Below are positions 19,905 through 27,670 of a DNA stretch of 64,000 nt, in pieces (position 1 is the stretch's first letter; every line of letters starts with the position of its first letter). This DNA is from JABDIP01 sp965227455 (GTDB lineage Bacteria; Pseudomonadota; Alphaproteobacteria; DSM-16000; Inquilinaceae). A program made the translations under genes and the position numbers. The stretch lies in contig OZ245752.1 of the NCBI GenBank assembly GCA_965227455.1, forward strand, positions 3,968,001-4,032,000. The letters run 5' to 3'. Under the pieces are notes generated by a model. It had not been told where the DNA came from and did no database searches. It worked only from the letters and a program-made list of their open reading frames with translations.

Positions 19905-20354
19905 TCAGGCGTCCGCCGCCGCCCCGTGATCGCTCAGGCAATGGCTGTGGCTGTGGTCGGCGACGACCTCGATCACCCGGCAATCGGCGATGCGGCCGCC
20001 GCGGCATTGCTCGATCATGCGCTCAAGCTCCGCCTTCAGCGCGGTCAGCCGGGCGATGCGCCGCTCGACGGCCACCAGATGGTCCTTGGCGATGGCGTCC
20101 GCCGCCGCGCAGGACCGGTCCTTGTCGTCGGACAGGCTGAGCAGCTCGCGCACCGCCTCCAGCGGGAAGCCCAATTCGCGGGCATGGCGGATGAAGGCGA
20201 GGCGCTGCGCATGGCGCAGGCCGTAGCGGCGCTGATTGCCGTCGGTGCGCGCCGGTTCCGGCATCAGCCCGATCTGCTCGTAATAGCGGATCGTCTGCAC
20301 CTTGCAGCCGCCCTCGCGGGCCAGCCGGCCGATGGTGAGATCGTCGGAGGCCAT
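19905..20354 (-). CDS. MerR family metal-responsive regulator, CadR/PbrR-like
   Basis: A 149-residue winged-helix regulator: LTIGRLAREGGCKVQTIRYYE is the MerR DNA-binding motif, followed by a dimerisation helix. Candidate metal ligands are C82, C117 and C125, in the positions of the CadR/PbrR metal triad, plus C17 and a C-terminal His/Cys tail (HSHSHC, 134-139). It is divergent from a CDF exporter across a promoter with a 19 bp spacer. It probably senses Cd, Pb, Zn or similar soft metals and activates exporter transcription by twisting that promoter. Metal identity is inferred. Confidence 0.86.
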   Translation of the reverse strand: MASDDLTIGRLAREGGCKVQTIRYYEQIGLMPEPARTDGNQRRYGLRHAQRLAFIRHARELGFPLEAVRELLSLSDDKDRSCAAADAIAKDHLVAVERRIARLTALKAELERMIEQCRGGRIADCRVIEVVADHSHSHCLSDHGAAADA

Positions 20355-20365
20355 GCATTTCCCCC

Positions 20366-20396
20366 TTGAACCTAAAGTTACTAGAGACTGTAGATA
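20366..20396 (+). promoter_or_regulatory. MerR-type promoter and operator for the CDF exporter
   Basis: TTGAAC (20366-20371) and TAGATA (20391-20396) are 19 bp apart, the overlong spacing that MerR-family activators correct. Within the spacer is a near-perfect dyad: CTAAAGT (20372-20378), 8 bp, ACTGTAG (20387-20393), with one mismatch. It sits between the divergent regulator and exporter genes. Confidence 0.7.
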
Positions 20397-20442
20397 TAGA
20401 CTATGTGGGGCGGCGGCGAGCCGCAACAAGGAGCGTTCATGC

Positions 20443-21072
20443 ATGGCCGGATGCTGCGGCAACGAGGTGAAGTTCGACGGGGTCTCCGCGGATTATCGCC
20501 GGGTGCTGTGGGCGGTGATCGCCATCAACGCCACCATGTTCGTGGTCGAGCTGGCCGCGGGGTTCGCCGCCGGATCGATGGCGCTCAAGGCCGATTCGCT
20601 CGACTTCCTGGGCGACACCGCGACCTATGTCATCAGCCTGGCGGTGATCGGCATGCCGCTGCACCGGCGCGCCATGGCCGCCATGGTCAAGGGCCTGAGC
20701 CTCGGCGCCATGGGCCTGTGGGTCGCCGGGGCCACCATCTGGGAGGTCTTCGTGCTCGGCCTGCCGGCGGCGGGGCTGATGGGCGGCATCGGCGTGCTGG
20801 CCTTCGCCGCCAATCTGGTGTGCTTCCTGCTGCTGCTGCGCTATCGCAATGGCGACGCCAATGTGCGCTCGGTCTGGCTGTGCAGCCGCAATGACGTGAT
20901 CGGCAATTTCGCGGTCGTATTGGCGGCCAGCGGCGTCTGGGCGACCGGCACCGGCTGGCCCGACGTCATCGTAGCGGGGATCATGTCCGGCCTGTTCCTG
21001 TGGTCGGCGACCCAGATCATCCGCCAGGCGGCCGGCGAGCTGGCCCAGCCCCGGCCGCAGCCGGCGGAATAG
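20443..21072 (+). CDS. Cation diffusion facilitator (CDF) family metal exporter
   Basis: The ~209-residue membrane protein has six predicted helices, with the CDF signature ALKADSLDFLGDTATYVISL in helix 2 and SVWLCSRNDVIGNFAVV in helix 5. It lacks the long C-terminal domain of YiiP. It begins MAGCCGNEV, with two N-terminal cysteines that may pre-bind metal. It would export divalent cations (Zn, Cd, Co or similar) using the proton gradient. The divergent MerR regulator and 19 bp spacer promoter make metal-induced expression very likely. ATG at 20443 follows AAGGAG. Confidence 0.86.
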   Translation: MAGCCGNEVKFDGVSADYRRVLWAVIAINATMFVVELAAGFAAGSMALKADSLDFLGDTATYVISLAVIGMPLHRRAMAAMVKGLSLGAMGLWVAGATIWEVFVLGLPAAGLMGGIGVLAFAANLVCFLLLLRYRNGDANVRSVWLCSRNDVIGNFAVVLAASGVWATGTGWPDVIVAGIMSGLFLWSATQIIRQAAGELAQPRPQPAE

Positions 21073-21106
21073 CAGCCCGGCCGTACCGGACCTGATAATG
21101 CCGTGT

Positions 21107-21125
21107 CCCCTTGCTATAAGGGGGC
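21107..21125 (+). promoter_or_regulatory. Hairpin / possible -10 and leaderless start of kynU
   Basis: CCCCTT (21107-21112) pairs with AAGGGG (21118-21123) just before the kynU ATG. TATAAG (21115-21120), with a CTGATA element 17 bp upstream (21092-21097), would place transcription start at the A of the ATG. So the transcript may be leaderless, or the hairpin may hide the purine-rich site. Confidence 0.35.
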
Positions 21126-22409
21126 ATGGACGCTCCCGCCCCGATCACCCGGGCCGCCCTTGAGGCCCGCGACGACTCCGATCCGCTGCGCACCTTTCGT
21201 GACCGCTTCGATCTGCCCGACGGCGTGATCTATCTCGACGGCAATTCCCTGGGCGCCCTGCCCAAGGACACGCCGGACCGGATGCAGCAGGTGCTGCGCG
21301 AGGAATGGGGCGGCCAGCTGATCCGGGGCTGGACCTCCCGCGGCTGGATCGACGCCCCGCATGCGCTCGGCGCCAAGATCGCCCGGCTGATCGGCGCCGA
21401 GGCCGACGAGGTGCTGGTCGCCGACACCACCGCCATCAACCTGTTCAAGCTGCTGGCGGCGGCAATCGAGCTGGTGCCCGGACGCTCCACCGTGCTGTCC
21501 GACCGGCAGAACTTCCCGACCGATCTGTACATGGTGCAGGGCCTGACCGGCCTGGTCGGCGAGCGGTGCCAGTTGCGGCTGGTGGACCAGGACGAGATCG
21601 CCGACGCCATCGACGACGAGACCGCGGTGGTCATGCTGACCGAGGTCGACTATCGCAGCGGCCGGCGCCACGACATGGCCCGCATCACGGATCTCGCCCA
21701 TGCCAGGGGCGCGCTGGTGATCTGGGATCTGGCGCACAGCGCCGGCGCCATCCCGGTCGACCTGAACCGGCCGCTGGCCCTGGACGGCAGCAGATCCGGT
21801 GGCGAGGGCGCCGATTTCGCGCTCGGCTGCGGCTACAAATACCTGAATGGCGGACCGGGCGCGCCGGCCTTCCTCTGCGTCGCCCGGCGCTGGCAGGACC
21901 GCGCGCGGCCGGTCCTGTCCGGCTGGCTGGGGCATGCCGAACCCTTCGCCTTCGACCTGGACTACCGCCCGGCGCCGGATATCCGCCGGATGATCTGCAG
22001 CACCCCGCCGGTGCTGGCGATCGCCGCCCTGGATTGCGGCGTCGACCTCATGCTGGAGGCGGATGCCGATGCCCGCCATGCGAAATCGGCGGCGCTGGGC
22101 GACCTGTTCATCGCCCTGGTGGAGCAGGAATGCGACGGCCACGGCTTCACCCTTGCGGCCCCGCGCGATGCGGCCCTGCGCGGCAGCCAGGTCTCTTTCG
22201 CCCATCCGGAGGGCTACGCCATCATGCAGGCGCTGATCGCCCGCGGCGTGATCGGCGATTTCCGGGCCCCGGACCTGATCCGCTTCGGCTTCGCGCCGCT
22301 CTACAACGGCTATGCGGAGATCTGGGACGCCGTCGCCATCCTGCGCGAGATCATGGAAACCGCCGCCTGGGACCGCCCGGAGCTGAAGACCCGAGCGGCG
22401 GTCACCTAG
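21126..22409 (+). CDS. kynU: Kynureninase
   Basis: The 427-residue fold-type I PLP enzyme hydrolyses L-kynurenine to anthranilate and alanine. The N-terminus has IYLDGNSLGALPKDTP and GWTSRGWID, and the PLP motifs include WDLAHSAGAIP (D201) and GCGYKYLNGGPGAP with K238 as the Schiff-base lysine. Length is standard. It stands alone here; other kynurenine pathway genes (kynA, kynB) are not in the window. A palindromic element begins about ten bases after the stop. Confidence 0.95.
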   Translation: MDAPAPITRAALEARDDSDPLRTFRDRFDLPDGVIYLDGNSLGALPKDTPDRMQQVLREEWGGQLIRGWTSRGWIDAPHALGAKIARLIGAEADEVLVADTTAINLFKLLAAAIELVPGRSTVLSDRQNFPTDLYMVQGLTGLVGERCQLRLVDQDEIADAIDDETAVVMLTEVDYRSGRRHDMARITDLAHARGALVIWDLAHSAGAIPVDLNRPLALDGSRSGGEGADFALGCGYKYLNGGPGAPAFLCVARRWQDRARPVLSGWLGHAEPFAFDLDYRPAPDIRRMICSTPPVLAIAALDCGVDLMLEADADARHAKSAALGDLFIALVEQECDGHGFTLAAPRDAALRGSQVSFAHPEGYAIMQALIARGVIGDFRAPDLIRFGFAPLYNGYAEIWDAVAILREIMETAAWDRPELKTRAAVT

Positions 22410-22419
22410 CCCAAGATGG

Positions 22420-22442
22420 CATTAGGTCGATTCGACCTAATG
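22420..22442. repeat. Palindromic repeat A, copy 1
   Basis: CATTAGGTCGA and its perfect inverted copy are separated by a single T. The flanking sequence, from the kynU stop to about 22455, closely resembles that following the flavoprotein stop at 24808. It lies ten bases after the stop codon, like a terminator, but no T-tract follows. Confidence 0.7.
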
Positions 22443-22483
22443 GCCGGATCTTGCTCTAGATAATTGAATAAGTGTGGGATGCA

Positions 22484-22510
22484 GACAGGAAGTCGAACCG
22501 ACTTCCTGTC
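22484..22510. repeat. Perfect 12-bp hairpin
   Basis: GACAGGAAGTCG (22484-22495), AAC loop, CGACTTCCTGTC (22499-22510). A second strong hairpin after kynU; no T-tract follows. Confidence 0.6.
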
Positions 22511-22713
22511 ATCCCGCTCTGGCCCATATTCCTCGTAGCGGGCTCGGTCGGCACGGCCAGGCACCGGCAATTGACCCGAAGGTTGGCCAAGCCCGATTCG
22601 AGCGGTTTCACTCGATCCCAGCCGCATAATCTGATAAGATCGATAAATTAATTATAAATTTATTTCAAAATCAACACTTTAGTCTTCCACTGGTGTGGGA
22701 AAGGAAGACCACG

Positions 22714-23052
22714 ATGAATATTACCAGCTATCGCGTTGCACTTTTCGATCGGAACATTCGCTACGGCGCCCTCGGACAATGCTTCACCACGGCCCAGATC
22801 CTTCTGTCGGACGGGACGCTGAGGGCTTGGCTGATCTTCTATGATCCCGACAGGACGCAGACCGTGCCCACGAGCAGATGGGAAAATGATCCCCAGGGCG
22901 ATCCGATGGTGTTCATTCCTCGGGATGTCTACATCCCGCATCTGGATCTTCTGCGGAATGAGCACCCGATCCATCTGGTCGTCAATGGGAACCAATGGAC
23001 ACGCGGCAGCCTCCGGACGGAGATGGAACCCGCCGGCGAGGGGGAATCCTAG
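22714..23052 (+). CDS. Hypothetical protein, paired with a VAO-type flavoprotein
   Basis: A 112-residue soluble protein starting MNITSYRVALFDRN and preceded by the site GGAAGGAAGA. It contains YGALGQCFTTAQILLSDG, several tryptophans and an acidic C-terminus. I do not recognise the family. It is 63 bases upstream of the flavoprotein gene, and both lie inside a segment bracketed by similar palindromic repeats, so the two are probably acquired and expressed together. Codon use is less GC-biased than the host average. Confidence 0.6.
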   Translation: MNITSYRVALFDRNIRYGALGQCFTTAQILLSDGTLRAWLIFYDPDRTQTVPTSRWENDPQGDPMVFIPRDVYIPHLDLLRNEHPIHLVVNGNQWTRGSLRTEMEPAGEGES

Positions 23053-23115
23053 CGTCAAGCCGCCCCGTGCTTCGCCGCGGCGAAGCTTGCCTGTCGACAC
23101 TGATGGAGATCAGGT

Positions 23116-24810
23116 ATGCGCCCTTCCAATATCGGTGAGGTCAGCGTAACGCTGGCGCCATGGCAGCGTTGGTCCGAAACGCCTGCCCAGCCTGAAGGCA
23201 CGATTCGCTACGAGCCACGAACTGTGGCCGATCTCGTGGCCATCACTCAGATGTTGAGGACCATGTCCCCGGCTGACCATCGCGCCTCGGGAAGCCGATG
23301 GTCGTCTTCCAATGCCGCGCGACCGTCCGGTGCCACCTGGACCGACACCGACCGTCTCGACACGATCCTAGCCATCAATCTCCAAGACCTGGCCGACGAC
23401 GCCCGGAGCGATCCGGCCGCATTGGTGCTGGTCCAATCGGGCATCAAGCTGCACGCCCTGGCGGAGGCATTATGGGCTGCGAGACTCTCGCTGCCGACGC
23501 TTGGCGGCGCGCTCGGGCAAAGCCTGGCCGGAGCGATCTCGACAAGTACCCATGGCTCGGATATCGGATTGCCATCCGTGGCCGGAATGGTGCGGGCGAT
23601 CCATCTCGTCTCGCCGAGCGGCCAGGAATTCTGGCTGGAGCATCCCGACAGACCAATAGCGTCCGCCGACTCACTGGCATCGCGTTACCCCGACTGGCAT
23701 CCCAGCATGCGTGTTCTACGCGCCGCGGATCCTTTCAACTCGGCACTGGTCTGCGCCGGTCGCTGCGGATTCGTCTACGCCTATGTGCTGGAAGTCGTTC
23801 CGCGCTTCAAGTTGCGGGGCGAACGACAGCCCATGCCCTGGCCGGAGGTCCGCGAAGCACTGCGTCAGGCAGCAATCGCCGATGACTGGGCAGAGGGGCT
23901 GAGGCGCCGCCTTCGCGATTTCGACGATGCCGTATTCTTCGATGTCGCGCTCAATCCCGGCAATCCGCGTGGGATGGCCTGGGTCGGAAGACGATCGAGG
24001 GTCCCGCTGGCGACACCGGATGACCTCGAGGATGGCCAGAGCTATGCCACACAGGCCCAACTCCTCGATGCCGCCTCGGTCGGCAACGACGTCGGCGGAG
24101 CCGTGCTGGGTGGAATCTTCGGATTCCTCATTGGCGGGCCGGCGGGCGCGGTCGCCGGTGCGACGGCCGGCGCAGGCGCGCAGCATCTGGCGTCGGACGA
24201 GATCTGGCGAATCATCACCGATATCGTGTTCTCCGATCAGCTTGGCGGACCGCCGCAGATAGGCCGGAACTATCAGATTTCTGCTGGCCGGGCGACGCCC
24301 TATGCCAGTTACGAAGAGCGCTATGACGCCTTTTGGGATCAGTCTCCGAAGGCAAGTTACATCGAGGTCTCCTTCGATGCCCAGAGCACGGATTACCTGG
24401 ACTACATAGATGACCTGATCGAGTTGATGGCCAGTCTGGGGAGTGGATTGAGCGGCTTCGTATCGATTCGATTCTGCGCCGGCTCCGATGCGCCGCTGGC
24501 CATGCAGCGATGGCCGGTAACTGCGTCGGTGGAGGTCGTGCTGCTGGAGCAGTTCGGGAGTCCGCGGACATTCATCCAGAGGGTGCTCCAGGATTCACTG
24601 AGCTACGACTGCCGATTCCACCTCGGCATGACGAGCCCGAACTGGTCCTATGGCGACGGCTTTCGTCAGGACGTGGAAAGCTGGAATCGGGGCGCCGCCC
24701 GCCTGGGCGTGCGATCCGGGGACAGCTTCAGCACGGCATCATCGCGCGCCCTTGGGCTTGAGCCGAACCGCGGCACGCGAGACACGCTGCTGTTTCTTGC
24801 CAGCGCCTAG
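23116..24810 (+). CDS. VAO/PCMH-type FAD-linked oxidase with glycine-zipper insertion
   Basis: The 564-residue protein resembles L-gulono-lactone/aldonolactone oxidases. The PP-loop region (residues about 57-66) reads ASGSRWSSSN and lacks the histidine that binds FAD covalently in many members, so cofactor binding is probably non-covalent. Residues 128-149 (PTLGGALGQSLAGAISTST then HG) match the second FAD-binding motif. An unusual Gly/Ala-rich segment (about 323-355, GGAVLGGIFGFLIGGPAGAV) resembles a glycine zipper or membrane-associated hairpin. Substrate unknown. The ATG at 23116 follows GGAGATC. Slightly atypical codon use supports transfer with the small upstream gene. Confidence 0.8.
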   Translation: MRPSNIGEVSVTLAPWQRWSETPAQPEGTIRYEPRTVADLVAITQMLRTMSPADHRASGSRWSSSNAARPSGATWTDTDRLDTILAINLQDLADDARSDPAALVLVQSGIKLHALAEALWAARLSLPTLGGALGQSLAGAISTSTHGSDIGLPSVAGMVRAIHLVSPSGQEFWLEHPDRPIASADSLASRYPDWHPSMRVLRAADPFNSALVCAGRCGFVYAYVLEVVPRFKLRGERQPMPWPEVREALRQAAIADDWAEGLRRRLRDFDDAVFFDVALNPGNPRGMAWVGRRSRVPLATPDDLEDGQSYATQAQLLDAASVGNDVGGAVLGGIFGFLIGGPAGAVAGATAGAGAQHLASDEIWRIITDIVFSDQLGGPPQIGRNYQISAGRATPYASYEERYDAFWDQSPKASYIEVSFDAQSTDYLDYIDDLIELMASLGSGLSGFVSIRFCAGSDAPLAMQRWPVTASVEVVLLEQFGSPRTFIQRVLQDSLSYDCRFHLGMTSPNWSYGDGFRQDVESWNRGAARLGVRSGDSFSTASSRALGLEPNRGTRDTLLFLASA

Positions 24811-24818
24811 ACCAGGAT

Positions 24819-24845
24819 GCCATGAGGTCGACTTGACCTCATGGC
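24819..24845. repeat. Palindromic repeat A, copy 2
   Basis: GCCATGAGGTC (24819-24829), 5-base loop GACTT, GACCTCATGGC (24835-24845). The stretch from the flavoprotein stop (24808) to about 24858 aligns with the stretch after the kynU stop (22407-22458) along its whole length with scattered substitutions. Confidence 0.7.
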
Positions 24846-24871
24846 CGGGTCCCGGCTCGTTGTTCCAGCCC

Positions 24872-25147
24872 CTATCCGACTGCATTCCTCAGAGCTATCA
24901 GCGGAAGGGCGAGCACCACAACGAACAGGAGACCATTGGCCGCCAGGGCCAGACCGAATTTCCAGGGTGCCTCCGCCCGCGCATAGACCACTTTGCGCAG
25001 GCTGAGCAGCCGGCCCCGCCAATAGATGGCGGTGCGCCCGTAGCGCAGGCCGAACCAGACCTCCCGGCCCAGCACATAGACGAACACCAGATAGCCGATC
25101 AGCAGGACCGCATAGAACGGCCAATGGCTCGCCTGCACTTCAGGCAT
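24872..25147 (-). CDS. Small two-helix membrane protein of unknown function
   Basis: A 91-residue protein with two hydrophobic helices (YAVLLIGYLVFVYVLG and FGLALAANGLLFVVVLALPL) joined by a basic loop. The first eight bases overlap the end of the HAD phosphatase gene, so it is very likely translated from the same mRNA by coupling. I do not recognise the family. Confidence 0.6.
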   Translation of the reverse strand: MPEVQASHWPFYAVLLIGYLVFVYVLGREVWFGLRYGRTAIYWRGRLLSLRKVVYARAEAPWKFGLALAANGLLFVVVLALPLIALRNAVG

Positions 25148-26027
25148 CCGGACCCCAGATCAGCCCGGTGCCGGCATAGGTCGGGCGATGTCCGCTCTCG
25201 GCGATCGCCGCCTCCAGGTTCCGCCGGTCGAGCCCGCCATCCGGTGCGGTCAGCTCCTCCACATGGATGCCGCCGGCAACCAGCAGGCTGTCGATGCCTA
25301 CCGCATTGGCCCCGGCGATGTCGGTGCGGAAGCTGTCGCCGACCGCCAGGATTCGCGCCATGTCCACATCCGCCATCAGCTGGAAGCAGCGGCGATAGAC
25401 CGACGGGTACGGCTTGCCGTGATAGACCACATGGCCGCCCAGATCCTCATAGCGCTGCGCCAGGGCGCCGGCGCAGATCGACGGCGTGTCGCCCGACACC
25501 ACCACAAGGTCCGGATTGGCGCAGACCATGGGCAGGTCCCGCGCCGCCGCCTCGGCCAGCGGCACCGCGTAATCGTCCACCGTATCCGACGGGTCGAGGA
25601 TACCGGTGTTGAGCACGAAATCCGCGTCCTCCGCCCGGCCGACAAGCTCGAAATCGAGCCCGTCATAGATCTGCATTTCCCGCTCCGGCCCCATATGCAG
25701 GCAATGCCGCCCCAGCGACCGGTGGAACTCGTCCGGCGGCGCCGCCAGCGCCTCATGGGTGGCCTCGCCCGAACTCATCAGATGGTCGTAAAGCTCGCGC
25801 GGCACGCCGATCCTGGCCAGCTGTTGTACCAGGTTCTCGACCCGGCGCGGGGCGTTGGAAAGCAGGCAGACCGCCTTGCCCTCGGCCCGCAGATGCTCCA
25901 GGCAGTCGATCACGCCGGGCAGCGGCCTCTGGCCGTTATGGACCACGCCCCACAGGTCGAGGATGAAGCCGTCGTAACGCGCAGCCACGGTGCCGACGCC
26001 GGGCAGGATCGGGATTTCGCAGGACAT
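25140..26027 (-). CDS. HAD-superfamily (class IIA) hydrolase, TIGR01459 type
   Basis: About 295 residues of a class IIA HAD phosphatase. Motif I is FILDLWGVVHNG with the nucleophilic Asp; motif II is CLLSNAPRRVEN; a late motif AVGDSFRTDIAGANAVG supplies the metal-binding acids. The TIGR01459 branch in alphaproteobacteria dephosphorylates an unknown small sugar or nucleotide phosphate. I chose ATG 26027 (MSCEIPILPGVG), which matches the usual N-terminus of the family; ATGs at 26039 and 26084 would add 4 or 19 residues. It overlaps the small membrane protein gene by 8 bp. Confidence 0.84.
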   Translation of the reverse strand: MSCEIPILPGVGTVAARYDGFILDLWGVVHNGQRPLPGVIDCLEHLRAEGKAVCLLSNAPRRVENLVQQLARIGVPRELYDHLMSSGEATHEALAAPPDEFHRSLGRHCLHMGPEREMQIYDGLDFELVGRAEDADFVLNTGILDPSDTVDDYAVPLAEAAARDLPMVCANPDLVVVSGDTPSICAGALAQRYEDLGGHVVYHGKPYPSVYRRCFQLMADVDMARILAVGDSFRTDIAGANAVGIDSLLVAGGIHVEELTAPDGGLDRRNLEAAIAESGHRPTYAGTGLIWGPDA

Positions 26028-26128
26028 GCCGGGATCCATGATGAAGAAGCCCGCGTCTTTAGCATCCGCGACGATGCGAACCAAGCCGGTATGAGCGTGG
26101 AACCAGCGTCTGTGGAACCAACGTATTC

Positions 26129-26306
26129 ACCACAGAGGCACAGAGGCACAGAGAACCAGAGGGATTCTTCACCAACACCGCTCGTCATTCCCGCGAAAGC
26201 GGGAATCCAGTCAAGGGCGGTGATTCCTGGATTCCCGCTTTCGCGGGAAAGACGAGCGGTGTTGGCGACAGGATTGCTTCTCTGTGCCTCTGTGTCTCTG
26301 TGGTTC
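26129..26306. repeat. Nested inverted-repeat (MITE-like) element, copy 1
   Basis: Outer arms carry a CACAGAGG 8-mer repeated about three times (26129-26160) and an inverted counterpart (26279-26306). Inner arms carry CATTCCCGCGAAAGCGGGAA (in 26181-26210) and its inverted counterpart (26227-26256). The element fills the gap between the EAL and HAD genes. Full copies recur at 43421-43602 and 45642-45825. Confidence 0.85.
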
Positions 26307-26330
26307 GATATGTTGGTTCGATCGGCGCCG

Positions 26331-27521
26331 TCAGCTGGTGCGCGGTTCGCCGAACAGCAGGCCCTGGCCGAAATCGACCGGCAGGTCGAGGAGTTCGACC
26401 AGCTGCGCTTCGGATTCGATGCGATCGACCACCAGGTCGATGGCGCTTTCGTCCAGCCGCCGCTTGATCGCCCGCAGCGCCTCGGCGGCGGCGACATCGC
26501 GGGTCTCGGCGATCAGAGTCGCGGCATCGATCTTCACGAAGCGCACGAAGCGCTCCTCAAGGACATCGACATCGATGCGCGCCAGGTTGCCGACCTTGTC
26601 CACCGAGAAACGGAAGCCCAGGGCGGCAAGGCGGTCGAGCGGCGGCCAAAGGCTCTCGCCGGCCTGCCGGAAATCCTCCGCGCCGATCTCGAAGACCAGC
26701 CGCGAGGCCAGGTCCGGCGCCCCGGCGACGAATTCGACGAACTGGTCCATGAAATCGGCGTCGCGCAGGGTGTCGACCGAGACATTGGCGAAGAAGCCCA
26801 CGAGCCGGTGCCGCCGGACCGCGTCGCGGACCAGCTGCACGCAGCGGAACAGCAGGATGTTGTCGATCGCCGTCACCAGGCCCAGGCGCTCGGCCAGATC
26901 GATGAAACGCCCGGCGGGAATGTGCCCGCCTTCATCGGTGCGAATGCGGCACAGCGCCTCGTAGTACCGGGTCTTGCGCTGCGGCAGGCTCACGATGGGC
27001 TGCAGCGCCATGTCGATGCGGTCGCGCCGTATGGCGTCTTCCAGCAGGCTGGCCAGCCCGTCCTCGGAGAGGGTGTCGACCATCGCCTCGGCCGCCATGG
27101 ACCGTTCGGAGACCGGTGCCGAGGCCGGCGGTTCGCGCGCGGCGCGGCGGCCGGTGAGGCGCGAGACCAGGTTCTGCAGCACCCGCACCTCGTCCTGCAC
27201 CCGGTCGAGGGCCGAGGGGCTGGCGGCACCGCTCTGCAGATGGCGCTGGATCGCCTGCATCTCGGCCCGGGCCAGGGACAGCTCCTCCATGACCTCGTCG
27301 CGGGCGTCGGCCAGCCGGCCGAGCTCGACCCTGAGATCGCGTTCCAGCACCTGGCGCGAATAGGCCTCGTGCAGCACGGCGCCGAAGATCAGAACCAGGG
27401 CGCCGATGCCGATGGCCGCCCATTTGCCGATGGCCGGGACGCTGTAGGGCAGCGTCAGGGCGACCGCCACCGCGATCACCCCATAGGTGAGGGCAAGGAT
27501 CAGATGACGCGGCAGCGACAT
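26331..27521 (-). CDS. Degenerate EAL-domain protein with N-terminal membrane helices
   Basis: The 396-residue protein has two N-terminal hydrophobic helices (about 7-50), a coiled-coil (about 58-125) and a C-terminal EAL domain (about 150-390) containing YEALCRI. The conserved catalytic residues are not all there: the DDFG-type metal site is replaced by VDKVGN, and the NLSP-type segment reads NVSV. It is therefore probably not an active c-di-GMP phosphodiesterase but a membrane-bound receptor or adaptor for c-di-GMP or a partner protein. It stands alone, upstream of a MITE-like element. Confidence 0.83.
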   Translation of the reverse strand: MSLPRHLILALTYGVIAVAVALTLPYSVPAIGKWAAIGIGALVLIFGAVLHEAYSRQVLERDLRVELGRLADARDEVMEELSLARAEMQAIQRHLQSGAASPSALDRVQDEVRVLQNLVSRLTGRRAAREPPASAPVSERSMAAEAMVDTLSEDGLASLLEDAIRRDRIDMALQPIVSLPQRKTRYYEALCRIRTDEGGHIPAGRFIDLAERLGLVTAIDNILLFRCVQLVRDAVRRHRLVGFFANVSVDTLRDADFMDQFVEFVAGAPDLASRLVFEIGAEDFRQAGESLWPPLDRLAALGFRFSVDKVGNLARIDVDVLEERFVRFVKIDAATLIAETRDVAAAEALRAIKRRLDESAIDLVVDRIESEAQLVELLDLPVDFGQGLLFGEPRTS

Positions 27522-27670
27522 GGGCGAGTCAGGGGCGAGTCAGGGGCGGGTCAGGGGCGGTCCGGAACAGGGGAACCCGGATCGTTGCTCGCCTTCCTTG
27601 TTTTTTGGTTAATTTTTTCTTGCTCTGGTTTGTTCCCGCGCCGGCCCGGTGCCGATCCAAGACACCCCGA

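Larger units (their letters stand above)
22410..22713. other. Intergenic region after kynU with two perfect hairpins
   Basis: This 304-base region contains no gene that I can support. It contains a palindrome at 22420-22442, a perfect 12 bp hairpin at 22484-22510, and an AT-rich stretch (22630-22680) that is a likely promoter for the next gene. Confidence 0.55.

Noticed and set aside
22484..22510. tRNA-like hairpin after kynU
   Set aside because: A 12-bp stem with a 3-base loop has no D-loop, anticodon or CCA, so it is not a tRNA.
26129..26160. Short tandem CACAGAGG units as a CRISPR array or minisatellite
   Set aside because: Units are only 8 bases without spacers and recur with inverted partners, so they form part of a MITE-like element.
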